In this document: positions 37,348 through 46,384 of the stretch, one piece after another
Layout of the letters: the number at the start of each line of letters is the position of its first letter
Position numbering within the stretch: the first letter of the stretch is position 1
Assembly (NCBI RefSeq): GCF_041929205.1
Contig: NZ_JBHFNT010000192.1
Direction: 5' to 3' (one strand)
From: Floridanema evergladense
GTDB taxonomy: Bacteria > Cyanobacteriota > Cyanobacteriia > Cyanobacteriales > Aerosakkonemataceae
Length of the DNA: 64,000 bases
Translations under genes and position numbers: made by a program
The notes under the pieces: generated by a model
Told to the model about the DNA's origin: nothing
What the model saw: only the letters and a program-made list of their open reading frames with translations
Databases searched by the model: none

Positions 37348-38172
37348 ATGAATAAAGATCGTCAACAGAATCCCTGGATTTTAAGTGTCGTATCAATTCT
37401 ATTACTTCAATTAGTTGCTACTAGTAGTAGCGCCAATAATCTGCTATTTAAACGCTTATCAATTGGGTTCAATGCACCAGTTTTGGCTCAATCTTTACCC
37501 GCTAATATCCAATATAGCCCGCCCGATCGCGGCGCACCAGGAGCCACAGGATCGGGTGGTGCAAGAGCTTATGAAAAACCCACTATCTTAGAATCTGACG
37601 AGAATTTTACCAGAACTAGAGGTAGTTCCACACCTGCTCCAGAAACTCTGCAAACTGTACCAAAAGAATGTGCTTCTACAACACCAACTCTTTTAGTTCC
37701 TCAAAATCATATAGGATTAACTACTTCTAGTAATCCCACATTGCTTTGGTATTTACCAAGTAAGGATGCAGAAATCATGATATTTGAATTGCGAAAAGCT
37801 GGAGAAAAAGAACCTATTTATGCTGAACAATTACAGCCTTCAGCCGGAATAATTCAAATGCAATTACCGAAAGATAAAGTGAAATTAGAAATAGGAGCAG
37901 AATATAATTGGGCTGTGTCAGTTTCCTGCGTTGTTGAAGGAAAAAGACGTAAAATCTCAGTGGAAGCAGGAATTAAGCGAGTAGCTCCTACGCCAGAATT
38001 AACTGGACAATTATCTAAAGCAAATACGCCTCAACAAAAAGCTAGAGTTTTTGCTCAAAAAGGTTATTGGTATGATGCTCTAGAAACGCTTAGTACTGCT
38101 TTTACAACTAATCCCAATCAATCTACTTATGCTGACATTCTCTCTTTGTTAGATCAAGTGGGATTAAATTAA
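37348..38172 (+). CDS. DUF928 family protein, exported
   Basis: A 274-aa protein from the ATG at 37348; a TTG 30 bp upstream in frame is less likely because the ATG gives a standard signal peptide (NPWILSVVSILLLQLVATSSS). The mature part starts with a Pro/Gly-rich segment (PPDRGAPGATGSGGAR) and a beta-sandwich-like region with TLLWYLPSKDAEIMIFEL and YNWAVSVSC, typical of the cyanobacterial DUF928 family. The C-terminus is helical (QKARVFAQKGYWYDALETLS). The function is unknown; a periplasmic location is likely. Confidence 0.83.
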   Translation: MNKDRQQNPWILSVVSILLLQLVATSSSANNLLFKRLSIGFNAPVLAQSLPANIQYSPPDRGAPGATGSGGARAYEKPTILESDENFTRTRGSSTPAPETLQTVPKECASTTPTLLVPQNHIGLTTSSNPTLLWYLPSKDAEIMIFELRKAGEKEPIYAEQLQPSAGIIQMQLPKDKVKLEIGAEYNWAVSVSCVVEGKRRKISVEAGIKRVAPTPELTGQLSKANTPQQKARVFAQKGYWYDALETLSTAFTTNPNQSTYADILSLLDQVGLN

Positions 38173-38203
38173 ATAGCAAAAAAAGAACGCCAGCAACAAT
38201 AAA

Positions 38204-38307
38204 AGTTTGTTGTAAATATTGAGTGTGTTCCAGCGCTGAAGCGCTTACAACAAACTATTTAAAAGGTTCGTTATTGGCACTTTAGCGCTTCAGCGATCGC
38301 AACGAAC
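38204..38307. repeat. Two adjacent inverted repeats with AGCGCTTCAGCG cores
   Basis: The first (38204-38256) has arms AGTTTGTTGTAA/TTACAACAAACT and an internal AGCGCTGAAGCGCT. The second (38266-38307) has arms GTTCGTT/AACGAAC around AGCGCTTCAGCGATCGC. They are related to the hairpin at 7975-8029. They lie between the convergent DUF928 gene and the 128-aa gene and may act as transcript ends. Confidence 0.8.
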
Positions 38308-38316
38308 GACTAAGGT

Positions 38317-38703
38317 TTAGTTTGATTTATTTGTGAGAAATTCTCTTAATCGCAATAAACCGAAAGTTTGGGCTAAATTTAATGGGAGTAAAGAGATACC
38401 TTCTAGACGAGATTGTACCCAACCATTGCCCCAATACCATTCGTGAAAACCATCAATTCCTTGACTTAAAATTAAGCGAAGATGGTTAGATTCAGCGACA
38501 TCAACTTGGTGTTGAATTGCGATCGGGCCAAGCCAACTAGTAAACTTTAATCCAGCATGAAATTCTTCTGGTAAATTAGCATCAAAACTTTGGGGCCATA
38601 ACCACTGCTGCAATTTCCGGGGATAGAGCAAACTCTCTCGGATTGTATTTTCCTCTGCTTCCACTTCAATTCGCAAATTACTATGTTGAAAATTACCCAG
38701 CAT
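38317..38703 (-). CDS. SRPBCC-like conserved cyanobacterial protein, 128 aa
   Basis: A soluble protein of 128 aa with a pattern like START/polyketide-cyclase folds: an opening strand with LRIEVEAEENTIRESLLYP, a middle IQHQVDVAESNHLRLILSQG, an aromatic GFHEWYWGNGWVQSRLEG, and a C-terminal helix FGLLRLREFL. No catalytic residue is known. The fold assignment is tentative and rests on this pattern only. It is divergent from hslO (163 bp). Confidence 0.65.
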   Translation of the reverse strand: MLGNFQHSNLRIEVEAEENTIRESLLYPRKLQQWLWPQSFDANLPEEFHAGLKFTSWLGPIAIQHQVDVAESNHLRLILSQGIDGFHEWYWGNGWVQSRLEGISLLPLNLAQTFGLLRLREFLTNKSN

Positions 38704-38866
38704 AAATTAAATTATTACCAAACTAGGAATTTCTTCTGTACCTTAGCATTTCCTTCTCAGTCTTGGTAGACGTAGCATTACAAGTTGAAAATTGCCAAAT
38801 TATCGATCGCCACTCTCCAAGTCAGCCACTTACAATGGAAGATGTTAAGAAATGTAAGGAAATTAC

Positions 38867-39769
38867 ATGGCCGATCAGTTAATTAGAGCCACTGCTGCTG
38901 ATGGAGGAATTCGCGCCGTTGGTGTGATTACAACTCGCCTCACAGATGAAGCGAAACGGCGACATCAACTTTCCTACGTAGCAACAGCTGCTTTGGGGCG
39001 CACAATGTCAGCAGGATTGTTGTTAGCTTCTAGTATGAAGCGACCTGAATCAAGAGTAAATATTCGGGTGAAAGGAAATGGCCCTTTAGGGGGAATTTTA
39101 ATCGATGCTGGGTTAGATGGTACAGTGCGGGGTTACGTGGAAAACCCCAAAATTGAACTACCACCAAACGCCAAAGGCAAACTAGATGTAGGTGGGGCAG
39201 TAGGTAGGGAAGGATATCTCTATGTAGTTAGGGATATGGGCTACGGTTATCCTTACTCCAGTACAGTAGAATTGGTTTCTGGAGAAATAGGCGAAGATGT
39301 GACCTATTACCTAGCAACTTCCGAACAGACACCTTCGGCTGTAGTAGTCGGTGTGTTTGTCGAGGCGGAAATAGTTACCGCCTCCGGGGGAATTTTAATC
39401 CAAGTTATGCCCAAAGCAGCATCGGACGAAGCTTTGGTACAAACTTTAGAATCGAGAGTAGCGGCTTTGTCAGGATTTACGCCTTTGTTACAAGCAGGTA
39501 AGACATTACCGGATATTTTTCAGCAATTGCTGGGAGATATGGGGTTGGTACAATTACCGGAAGTGCAACTGCTCCGCTTTCAGTGTAACTGCTCCTACGA
39601 GAGAGTTTTAGGAGCGCTTAAGCTTTTGGGAGAAGCGGAATTGCAGGACATGATCGAAAAGGATAATGGTGCTGAGGCTACTTGCCATTTCTGTGGAGAA
39701 GTTTATCAAGCCAGCAGCGATGAACTAGCTCAACTAATTTCCGATTTACGAGCAGAATCCTCTGTCTAA
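38867..39769 (+). CDS. hslO: Hsp33 redox-regulated chaperone
   Basis: A 300-aa cytosolic holdase chaperone switched on by oxidative unfolding. The N-terminal domain has RVNIRVKGNGPLGGILIDAG. The C-terminal redox zinc centre has four cysteines, Cys240 and Cys242 (CNC) and Cys273 and Cys276 (CHFC), all present, so the redox switch should work. It stands between two cyanobacterial-type genes and is not an obvious operon member. Confidence 0.97.
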   Translation: MADQLIRATAADGGIRAVGVITTRLTDEAKRRHQLSYVATAALGRTMSAGLLLASSMKRPESRVNIRVKGNGPLGGILIDAGLDGTVRGYVENPKIELPPNAKGKLDVGGAVGREGYLYVVRDMGYGYPYSSTVELVSGEIGEDVTYYLATSEQTPSAVVVGVFVEAEIVTASGGILIQVMPKAASDEALVQTLESRVAALSGFTPLLQAGKTLPDIFQQLLGDMGLVQLPEVQLLRFQCNCSYERVLGALKLLGEAELQDMIEKDNGAEATCHFCGEVYQASSDELAQLISDLRAESSV

Positions 39770-39914
39770 AAATGGGTGACAAATTGTTTAGATGATGGTA
39801 ATTAGAATATTATGTTGCCTAAGATCTAGCTTTTTTGGAATTAGAGGGGTAGGATAGCTACCACTACCTATTCGAGCTAGCCTGGTCTAATGCACGATTA
39901 TTTTGGTGTGAGCT

Positions 39915-42071
39915 ATGAGAGAACGGGGAAATCCGAACCAATGGTCGCCGATGGGAGCGTCAGAGCAGGGAAAAAATCGATCGCCAATTCCGCCTCTGAT
40001 TCCAAATAATGCTGTCACGCCTCATGGCACTCTGCACGAAAAACCAACCGTTGAAGCTTCCGTTTCGCCAGATAGCAACGAGTATGAACGCCCAGCAGAA
40101 GGGACTGACAAAAATTCAGAAAGTGGAGCTTCCAAGAATGGGAAACTCAGGCGAATCAGTAAAAGGTTAAAACAAGTGCAGATCAAAATTTCTCCGGTAG
40201 TACAACAGTTAACAGGGAAATGGCAATTTTGGGTGGCGTTAGCAACAGTGAGTGCTGGCGGAATCGGAACATTAGCAGTAACTTTGTTGTTAACGCTACC
40301 AGCACAGCCCAACTGTTCGGCAATAAACTTAATGACCGCTTCGGCATCAGAGCGGATTTCTTGTGCGGAAATATTAGCGAATAAGCAGACGCTAAAAGGT
40401 TTGCTCGATGCAATTGCTCTGGTAAAAACTCTGCCTGTAGATCACCCATTGCGGGATGAAGCAAACTCGCTGATTAATGGATGGTCGCAAGATATTTTAA
40501 AGTTGGCAGATAAGTCTTTTGAAAATGGTAGGTTAGATGATGCGATCGCTACAGCGAAAAAAATTCCCTCTGATGTTCCCGCTTATGCCTTGGTAGAAAA
40601 ACGCATCCAGCGTTGGCGTGGTGTTTGGGCTCAAGCTGAAGGTTACTATCGAGCAGCCGAAGCAGAAGTAAGAAAAGAAAACTGGACTCAAGCCTTTCGG
40701 GAAGCAGTAAAGTTGTTATACATCGGTAATAGACATTGGGAAACAACCAAATATGAGGAACTTACCCAAATTATTGCCGCCTCTAGACAAGATGGCGAAA
40801 CTTTAACCAAAGCTCGGAATGTGGCACGGGCTGGTGGGGTAAAAAACTTATTAGAAGCGATTAAACTAGCTCAAGGAATTGGTTCTAAAAGTTATCTTTA
40901 TGAAGCTTCTAAAACTGCCATTCTGGAATTTGGGCGGAAAATGCTTGACTTAGCACAAATCCAACTGGATAACCAAGATGTAGATGGAGCATTATCGATC
41001 GTCCGGCAAATTCCCTCAATAATCAACTTGCAAGGCGATATAGAAGACTTCACCAACTTGGCACAAGCATTAAGTTTAGCTCAAGATGGCACAGTCAGTA
41101 GTTTAGATGCGGCTATTAACCAAGTACAAAGAATTAGCCCCAATCGACCTTTGTATAATAAAGCTCAAGATTGGTTATTACGTTGGCAAAAAGAGCAACA
41201 AGACGTAGCAATTTTAGATAAAGCCCGCCAGATGGCAAGTATGGGTAGTGTCAGTGACTTAGCAGCAGCAATTACAGAAGCACAACAAATTCCAGAGAAT
41301 AATCCCAGAGCCAAGGAAGCAAAACAACAAATTGTGGCTTGGGTAGCTCAGATTCAAACAATTGAAGACCGTCCAGTGTTAAGTCGTGCCCAACAAGTAG
41401 CCAGTTTGGGAGATACTGCTTCTTTGGCAGCCGCAGTTGATGAAGCGGCTAAAATTACCAGAGGTAGAGCGTTGTATCCCGAAGCTCAAAGTAAAATTTC
41501 TCAATGGACTGCTCAAATTCAACGCATTCAAGACCAACCATTTTTAGATCAGGCGAGACAATTAGCTAATTCGGGTAATTTTGCCGATGCAATTAATACT
41601 GCTCAACAAATTAGACCAGGTAGGTCGCTGTCTAATCAAGCACAGTCGGCAATTCAAGAGTGGCAAGGGCAAGCCAGATCACAACAGAATTGGCAACAAG
41701 CGCAACAATTAGCAAGTACTGGTACGCCAGATTCTCTAGTGTCGGCAATTCAGTTGTTAAGGAGTATTCCCAGAAGTTCGGCGTTGCGATCGGAAGCAGA
41801 AAATGCCATGAATCAATGGAGTTACCAAATTCTCTCCCAAGCGCAAGACCGAGCAAATTATGATTTGCCAGGAGCAATTTCTATTGCTAGAAGTATCCCA
41901 CCTGGAACTAGTGCTTATGCAGAAGCAAAAGCACAAATTGAAGTCTGGAAAAATATCTTGAATCCTCCACCGCCCCCAAGTCCTGATTACTTTACGCCCA
42001 AACAGCAGCAAACAGTGATTACTCCAGAAGCTTCGCCACCAGCGGAAAGTACCCCAGCGGCTAGTCCTTAG
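39915..42071 (+). CDS. Single-pass membrane protein with long repeated helical C-terminal region
   Basis: A 718-aa protein. Residues 1-100 are polar and disordered (Pro/Glu/Ser-rich), a transmembrane segment lies at 104-128, and a long helical region at about 145-690 is built of TPR-like units with recurring patterns such as DAIxxAQQIPxxxxxxxEAQxxIxxWxxQIQ (for example LAAAITEAQQIPENNPRAKE, then SLAAAVDEAAKITRGRALYP). The end is Pro-rich. I do not recognise the exact family; relatives are often labelled chromosome segregation ATPase-like without evidence. The N-terminus is probably cytoplasmic and the repeats exposed to the other side. Its role is unknown. Confidence 0.75.
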   Translation: MRERGNPNQWSPMGASEQGKNRSPIPPLIPNNAVTPHGTLHEKPTVEASVSPDSNEYERPAEGTDKNSESGASKNGKLRRISKRLKQVQIKISPVVQQLTGKWQFWVALATVSAGGIGTLAVTLLLTLPAQPNCSAINLMTASASERISCAEILANKQTLKGLLDAIALVKTLPVDHPLRDEANSLINGWSQDILKLADKSFENGRLDDAIATAKKIPSDVPAYALVEKRIQRWRGVWAQAEGYYRAAEAEVRKENWTQAFREAVKLLYIGNRHWETTKYEELTQIIAASRQDGETLTKARNVARAGGVKNLLEAIKLAQGIGSKSYLYEASKTAILEFGRKMLDLAQIQLDNQDVDGALSIVRQIPSIINLQGDIEDFTNLAQALSLAQDGTVSSLDAAINQVQRISPNRPLYNKAQDWLLRWQKEQQDVAILDKARQMASMGSVSDLAAAITEAQQIPENNPRAKEAKQQIVAWVAQIQTIEDRPVLSRAQQVASLGDTASLAAAVDEAAKITRGRALYPEAQSKISQWTAQIQRIQDQPFLDQARQLANSGNFADAINTAQQIRPGRSLSNQAQSAIQEWQGQARSQQNWQQAQQLASTGTPDSLVSAIQLLRSIPRSSALRSEAENAMNQWSYQILSQAQDRANYDLPGAISIARSIPPGTSAYAEAKAQIEVWKNILNPPPPPSPDYFTPKQQQTVITPEASPPAESTPAASP

Positions 42072-42072
42072 A

Positions 42073-42200
42073 TTGGGGACTGGGGACTGGGAGAGTTTTG
42101 AGTTTTGAGTTTTGAGTTAAGAAGAGTTGGAGAGTTTTAAGTTTTAAATTCTCCCCTGCACCCCTGCACCCCTGCACCCCTGCACCCCTGCACCCCTACC
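42073..42200. repeat. Composite STRR block (ACTGGGG, TTTTGAG and CCCCTGCA octamers)
   Basis: ACTGGGG units (42073-42091), TTTTGAG units (42095-42120) and five perfect CCCCTGCA octamers plus a degenerate sixth (42153-42200) fill the gap between the 718-aa gene and crtD. The crtD stop codon (42196-42198) lies in the last octamer. The octamer is the same unit as in the MITE-like elements. Confidence 0.95.
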
Positions 42201-43701
42201 CTCTGCTTTGGGAAATTTGACGAACGACGGTGAGGGCGGAGTAGGAAACGCCAGCAGTTCCTTCGCCGGGATGGGTGGAGTCACCGACTAGCCAGAGATG
42301 GTTAATGGGTGTACGATTGGCAAATCCAAAGGGGCCAAAAGTGGGGATGCGTTGACCGATACCACCGACTACGCCGCGATCGCGTCCAGTAAAACGAGCA
42401 AAAGTGCGGGGTGTAGCGGCTTCGGTGTGGAGAATTGTTTCGGGGGTGAGGTGGAAATATTGACCCAGTTTGCTTAAAGCTTCTTGGGTGTATTTACTTT
42501 TTAAGGTTTCGTAATCTGAGGAATTCCACCAAATTCTGGTATCTGTAAATGAGGAGGCTGTAATTGTGGCTTTACCTTCTGGCGCACGTCCATCTCCCGG
42601 ACGACTCACGGACACAAACAGGGAATTATTTTCGCCGATCGGCCCTTCGTAATCGTAGAAAAATTGTAAATGTGGTGGACAATCAGAGGGAATAGCTGTT
42701 TCATCTACTCCTAAATAGATGACAAAAGCACCACTAGCGGGTGGTAGTTTGTCTACGCGATAACGATAGCCTTTTGGTGCTGTTTCTCCTAATAATTGCA
42801 CTAGGTTTTGGACGGTGACATTAGCAATTATCTGATCTGCTGTTTCTGTCCAAGTTTCTCCGGTTTTTTGGTTGTAGATTTGAACCGCTGTTGCTTTGCC
42901 ATTTTCTGTGTAAATTTGTTTTACTGTGTGGCGCATTAATAATTTTCCGCCATCTCGTTCTAGAGCGGTTACTAGGCGATCGCTCAACACCTGCATACTA
43001 CCCTTTAAGTGATACAATCCTTGTGGCGCTTGACTCACACTCAACGCAGTCGCCGCATAAAGTAAAGCGGTTTCTTCTGCATCCACTTGGGAATAAAGCT
43101 TTAACTGTAAATCTAAAAAAGTTCGTAACCTGAAATTTTCAGCTAAACCAAAATAACGTAACGCATCTCCAACTGTAGAGAAAGTGTAAGGTAAAGTTAA
43201 TAAAGTATCAGGTCTAACTGCTTTAGTTAATTGCCACAAATCCCAGAAATTTCGCGGTGGTAAAACTGGATTCCGCGATTGAAATGCCCAACTGTAACGA
43301 AATAAATTATTTAATAACTGCCAAAATTTCTCACTTCCGGGAAACTGTCGCTGACGTTCTGCTTGCCATTTTTGCGGATCTCGCCACACATTAATCGGTT
43401 CAGTTTCCCCAGGCAAAAATACCGCACAAGCAGGATCGCAATATGTCGCCTCTGGCAAGTCTATTTCTAATTCTGAGAATATTTGATGATGAATGCCACA
43501 CGGTTCTAACCCAGCAACTTGAGTCGCACCCACATCAAAAGTAAAACCGCGCCGTTGAAAAGTGGAAGCGCATCCTCCGGGAACTATGGCTCCATCTAAC
43601 ACTAAAACTTGGTAGCCTCGATGAGCAAGTAAGGCAGCAGCAGTTAAACCACCGATTCCGGCACCAATGACAATTACTTTGTTGTTGCGATCGGTCTTCA
43701 T
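42196..43701 (-). CDS. crtD: C-3',4' desaturase CrtD (carotenoid desaturase/isomerase family)
   Basis: A 501-aa FAD-dependent enzyme of the phytoene desaturase family that acts in myxol/myxoxanthophyll synthesis in cyanobacteria. The dinucleotide motif is VIGAGIGGLTAAALLAHRG (11-29). The family's C-terminal FAD segment is HLWLVGDSTHPGEGTAGVSY. TFARFTGRDRGVVGGIGQR and SVSRPGDGRAPEGKA fit the CrtD subgroup better than CrtI or CrtH. Its C-terminal end (QSRG) and stop codon are encoded by the repeat block. No other carotenoid gene is nearby. CrtD versus a close paralog cannot be fully settled by eye. Confidence 0.82.
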   Translation of the reverse strand: MKTDRNNKVIVIGAGIGGLTAAALLAHRGYQVLVLDGAIVPGGCASTFQRRGFTFDVGATQVAGLEPCGIHHQIFSELEIDLPEATYCDPACAVFLPGETEPINVWRDPQKWQAERQRQFPGSEKFWQLLNNLFRYSWAFQSRNPVLPPRNFWDLWQLTKAVRPDTLLTLPYTFSTVGDALRYFGLAENFRLRTFLDLQLKLYSQVDAEETALLYAATALSVSQAPQGLYHLKGSMQVLSDRLVTALERDGGKLLMRHTVKQIYTENGKATAVQIYNQKTGETWTETADQIIANVTVQNLVQLLGETAPKGYRYRVDKLPPASGAFVIYLGVDETAIPSDCPPHLQFFYDYEGPIGENNSLFVSVSRPGDGRAPEGKATITASSFTDTRIWWNSSDYETLKSKYTQEALSKLGQYFHLTPETILHTEAATPRTFARFTGRDRGVVGGIGQRIPTFGPFGFANRTPINHLWLVGDSTHPGEGTAGVSYSALTVVRQISQSRG

Positions 43702-43828
43702 AAAATTTTACTTTTATTTACATTTCTTATTTTAATTTAACTGATGTAGTAATTCTCACTATTCACCGTTCCCCGTTGACTACTCTGTAGTTAAGATGAA
43801 GGAAGCGTTACATTAACCCTGAAGTTTG

Positions 43829-45115
43829 ATGACCTCGATTTTGCTCAAGTCTCCTTCTCTTAATGCCCCGACTGTATATCAGTTATCTAATGGGTTGACG
43901 ATCGTTGCTGAACAAATGCCGATCGAAGCTGTAAATTTAAGTATCTGGTTAGATGTTGGTTCTGCTGTAGAGTCAGATCAAATAAATGGTATGGCTCACT
44001 TTTTAGAACACATGGTTTTTAAGGGAACCGAAAATTTAGCCAGTGGTGAATTTGAGCGTTTGGTTGAAGAGAGAGGTGCTGTCACTAACGCTGCTACCAG
44101 TCAGGATTATACTCAGTTTTATATTACAACTGCGCCCAAAGATTTTGCTGATTTAGCACCTTTACAAATTGATGTAGTTTTGAATCCTACTATTCCCGAC
44201 GAAGCATTTGAGCGAGAAAAATTAGTAGTTTTAGAAGAGATTCGTCGTGCAGAAGATAACCCCCGTCGGCGTACTTATCAAAGAACGATCGAAACAGCTT
44301 TCACTAAATTACCTTATCGTCGTCCAGTATTAGGCCCAAAATCAGTAATTGAATCTCTCACACCTCAACAAATGCGAGATTTTCACTCTAATTGGTATCA
44401 ACCTCAGTCAATTACAGCAGCTGTGGTGGGTAATTTACCAGTAGAACAGTTAAAGGAAATTGTTGTTGAAGGTTTTACTAAAACCGAGTCAAATTTAAGT
44501 TCTATTCCTAACAGTTTTGTTATTCCCGAATGGCAACCAGAAGCACCTTTTACAGAAATTGTCAGACGGGAATATGTGGATGAAACTTTACAGCAAGCCA
44601 GATTAATTATGATGTGGCGAGTACCGGGAATGATGCAGTTATCCCAAACTTATCCTTTAGATGTTTTGGCAGCAATTCTAGGACAAGGACGTAGTTCTAG
44701 ATTAGTAGGGGATTTGCGCGAAACCAAACATTTAGTAACGCATATTTCTGCCAGCAATTTAACTCATAATTACCAAGGAATTTTCCAAATTTCGGCTAAT
44801 TTACCAGCAGAAAATCTAGAAGCAGCAGAATTGGCGATCGCAGAACACATCCGCAATTTGCAAAAAGAACCTGTCACCAAAGCCGAAATTTCTCGCGTGC
44901 GAACTCAAGTAGCAAATAGATTCATCTTTGCTTCGGAAACTCCTAGCGATCGCGCTGGAATGTACGGTTACTATCAATCAATGGTTAAAGATTTAACTCA
45001 TGCGCTGAATTATCCAGCTAGAATTCAAGCAGTTGATGAGGAAGAATTGCAATTTACTGCTAACACTTTCCTCTCTCCAGAAGCTTATGGTGTGGTAATA
45101 ATTAAACCGGAGTAA
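43829..45115 (+). CDS. M16 family zinc metallopeptidase
   Basis: A 428-aa peptidase from the ATG at 43829 (a TTG three bases upstream is also in frame). The inverted zinc motif HFLEH (residues 57-61) is intact, and the downstream Glu of EEIRRAEDNPRRR (around 131-143) is a good third ligand. Both the N-terminal active and C-terminal inactive half-domains appear present (VVGNLPVEQLKE, then WRVPGMMQLS and ILGQGRSSRL). Cyanobacteria often carry two adjacent M16 genes; here only one is seen. An STRR follows the stop. Confidence 0.93.
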   Translation: MTSILLKSPSLNAPTVYQLSNGLTIVAEQMPIEAVNLSIWLDVGSAVESDQINGMAHFLEHMVFKGTENLASGEFERLVEERGAVTNAATSQDYTQFYITTAPKDFADLAPLQIDVVLNPTIPDEAFEREKLVVLEEIRRAEDNPRRRTYQRTIETAFTKLPYRRPVLGPKSVIESLTPQQMRDFHSNWYQPQSITAAVVGNLPVEQLKEIVVEGFTKTESNLSSIPNSFVIPEWQPEAPFTEIVRREYVDETLQQARLIMMWRVPGMMQLSQTYPLDVLAAILGQGRSSRLVGDLRETKHLVTHISASNLTHNYQGIFQISANLPAENLEAAELAIAEHIRNLQKEPVTKAEISRVRTQVANRFIFASETPSDRAGMYGYYQSMVKDLTHALNYPARIQAVDEEELQFTANTFLSPEAYGVVIIKPE

Positions 45116-45117
45116 AA

Positions 45118-45143
45118 GGGACTGGGGACTGGGGACTGGGGAC
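45118..45143. repeat. ACTGGGG heptamer repeat
   Basis: Three to four consecutive ACTGGGG units directly after the M16 gene stop codon, of the same family as 81-129. Confidence 0.9.
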
Positions 45144-45217
45144 AAGGGCAGGACGTTAGACTTACGCGCTCTTAGAACTCTTCTGCATTGTAATAGTGAA
45201 ATAAAGATTCTCTACTT

Positions 45218-46090
45218 ATGTGGACAGAAATTGCCGAACATATTAGTCAAGAAATAGGCGGGAAATTTATAATAGAAAACCGCCGTTCTGTGGGTGGTGG
45301 TTGTATTAATCAAGGATATGCGATCGACGATCGCGATCGCACTTATTTTGTCAAAATAAACCAAGCTTCCCAAGTTGATATGTTTGCCGCTGAAGCTTTG
45401 GGATTAAAAGAAATGTGGTTAACTAAAACTATTCGCGTACCCCAACCAATTTGTTACGGAACAACCAATAATTCAGCTTACATCGTACAGGAATATTTAG
45501 AACTAGGGCGGGGTGGTGGTAATAATGCTTGGGAAGAAATGGGGTGTAAATTAGCAGCAATGCACAAAAATATTAGTAATAAAGGATTTGGTTGGGAAAT
45601 AAATAATACTATTGGTTCTACACCACAAATTAATACTTGGACATCAAATTGGGCCGAATTTTTTGCTGAACATCGAATTGGTTATCAACTGAAATTAGCT
45701 AAACGGCGAGGCGGGCAATTTAGTCAAGGAGAAAATTTAATTAAAGCGATTCCTAAATTATTAGCAAATCATCATCCCCAACCATCTTTAGTACATGGAG
45801 ATTTATGGTCAGGAAATGCTTCAGTGACAGCAGAGAATGAACCTGTAATTTTTGATCCTGCAACTTATTATGGCGATCGCGAAGTCGATATCGCCATGAC
45901 AGAATTATTCGGCAGATTTCCAGCTGCTTTTTATCAGGGATATAACGCCGTTTGGTCTTTAGAACCAGGCTATGAATTACGCAAAACTTTATACAATCTC
46001 TACCACATTATTAACCACTTTAATTTGTTCGGTGGTAGTTACGAATCCCAAGCAAATCGTATGATTAGCCAATTATTAAGCAAAGTTTAG
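45218..46090 (+). CDS. Fructosamine kinase family protein
   Basis: A 290-aa small-molecule kinase of the fructosamine/ribulosamine-3-kinase family (protein-deglycation repair). The catalytic loop LVHGDLWSGN is at 191-200 with Asp195, and the Mg2+ site DPATYYGDRE at 213-222. The ATP-binding Lys46 is in YFVKIN. The length and motif order match the family. By family knowledge it phosphorylates sugar-amine adducts. It is next to the M16 peptidase gene, 102 bp apart on the same strand. Confidence 0.92.
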   Translation: MWTEIAEHISQEIGGKFIIENRRSVGGGCINQGYAIDDRDRTYFVKINQASQVDMFAAEALGLKEMWLTKTIRVPQPICYGTTNNSAYIVQEYLELGRGGGNNAWEEMGCKLAAMHKNISNKGFGWEINNTIGSTPQINTWTSNWAEFFAEHRIGYQLKLAKRRGGQFSQGENLIKAIPKLLANHHPQPSLVHGDLWSGNASVTAENEPVIFDPATYYGDREVDIAMTELFGRFPAAFYQGYNAVWSLEPGYELRKTLYNLYHIINHFNLFGGSYESQANRMISQLLSKV

Positions 46091-46156
46091 AGTTAGGGAG
46101 AAGGTTCAAAGTTTTACTCAAATTTTACACCAGAGGAGGTAGAACCTCCCAAATCC

Positions 46157-46183
46157 TCGTTCCCAGGTTCAACCTGGGAACGA
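46157..46183. repeat. 27-bp palindrome (CGTTCCCAGGTT arms)
   Basis: The 13-bp arms TCGTTCCCAGGTT and AACCTGGGAACGA flank one central base. It lies 66 bp after the fructosamine kinase stop. No T-run follows, so a terminator role is uncertain. It immediately precedes the second MITE-like element. Confidence 0.9.
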
Positions 46184-46194
46184 AAAATTGCCTC

Positions 46195-46329
46195 TAAGCT
46201 GTTCCGCATTTAAATTGGATTGTTTGGAAACAGAAGAAAATTCGTCTAATTCTCTCCCCTGCCCCCCTGCCCCCCTGCCCCCCTGCTCCCCTGCAATCTT
46301 AATAAGTGATTTAAATGCGTGACAGCTTA
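46195..46329. mobile_element. MITE-like element, copy 2
   Basis: Same structure as 15311-15457: left end TAAGCTGTTCCGCATTTAAA, shared internal segment TTGGATTGTTTGGAAACAG, CCCCTGCN octamer core with four to five units, and a right end ATTTAAATGCGTGACAGCTT that is the imperfect inverse of the left. Here the termini pair further (TAAGCTGT...ACAGCTTA) than in copy 1. It has no coding capacity. Confidence 0.72.
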
Positions 46330-46384
46330 CGACTCCGTAGCGCAGACATCTTGACTATCATCCTCCGTTCCCTGTTTCCTTTCT

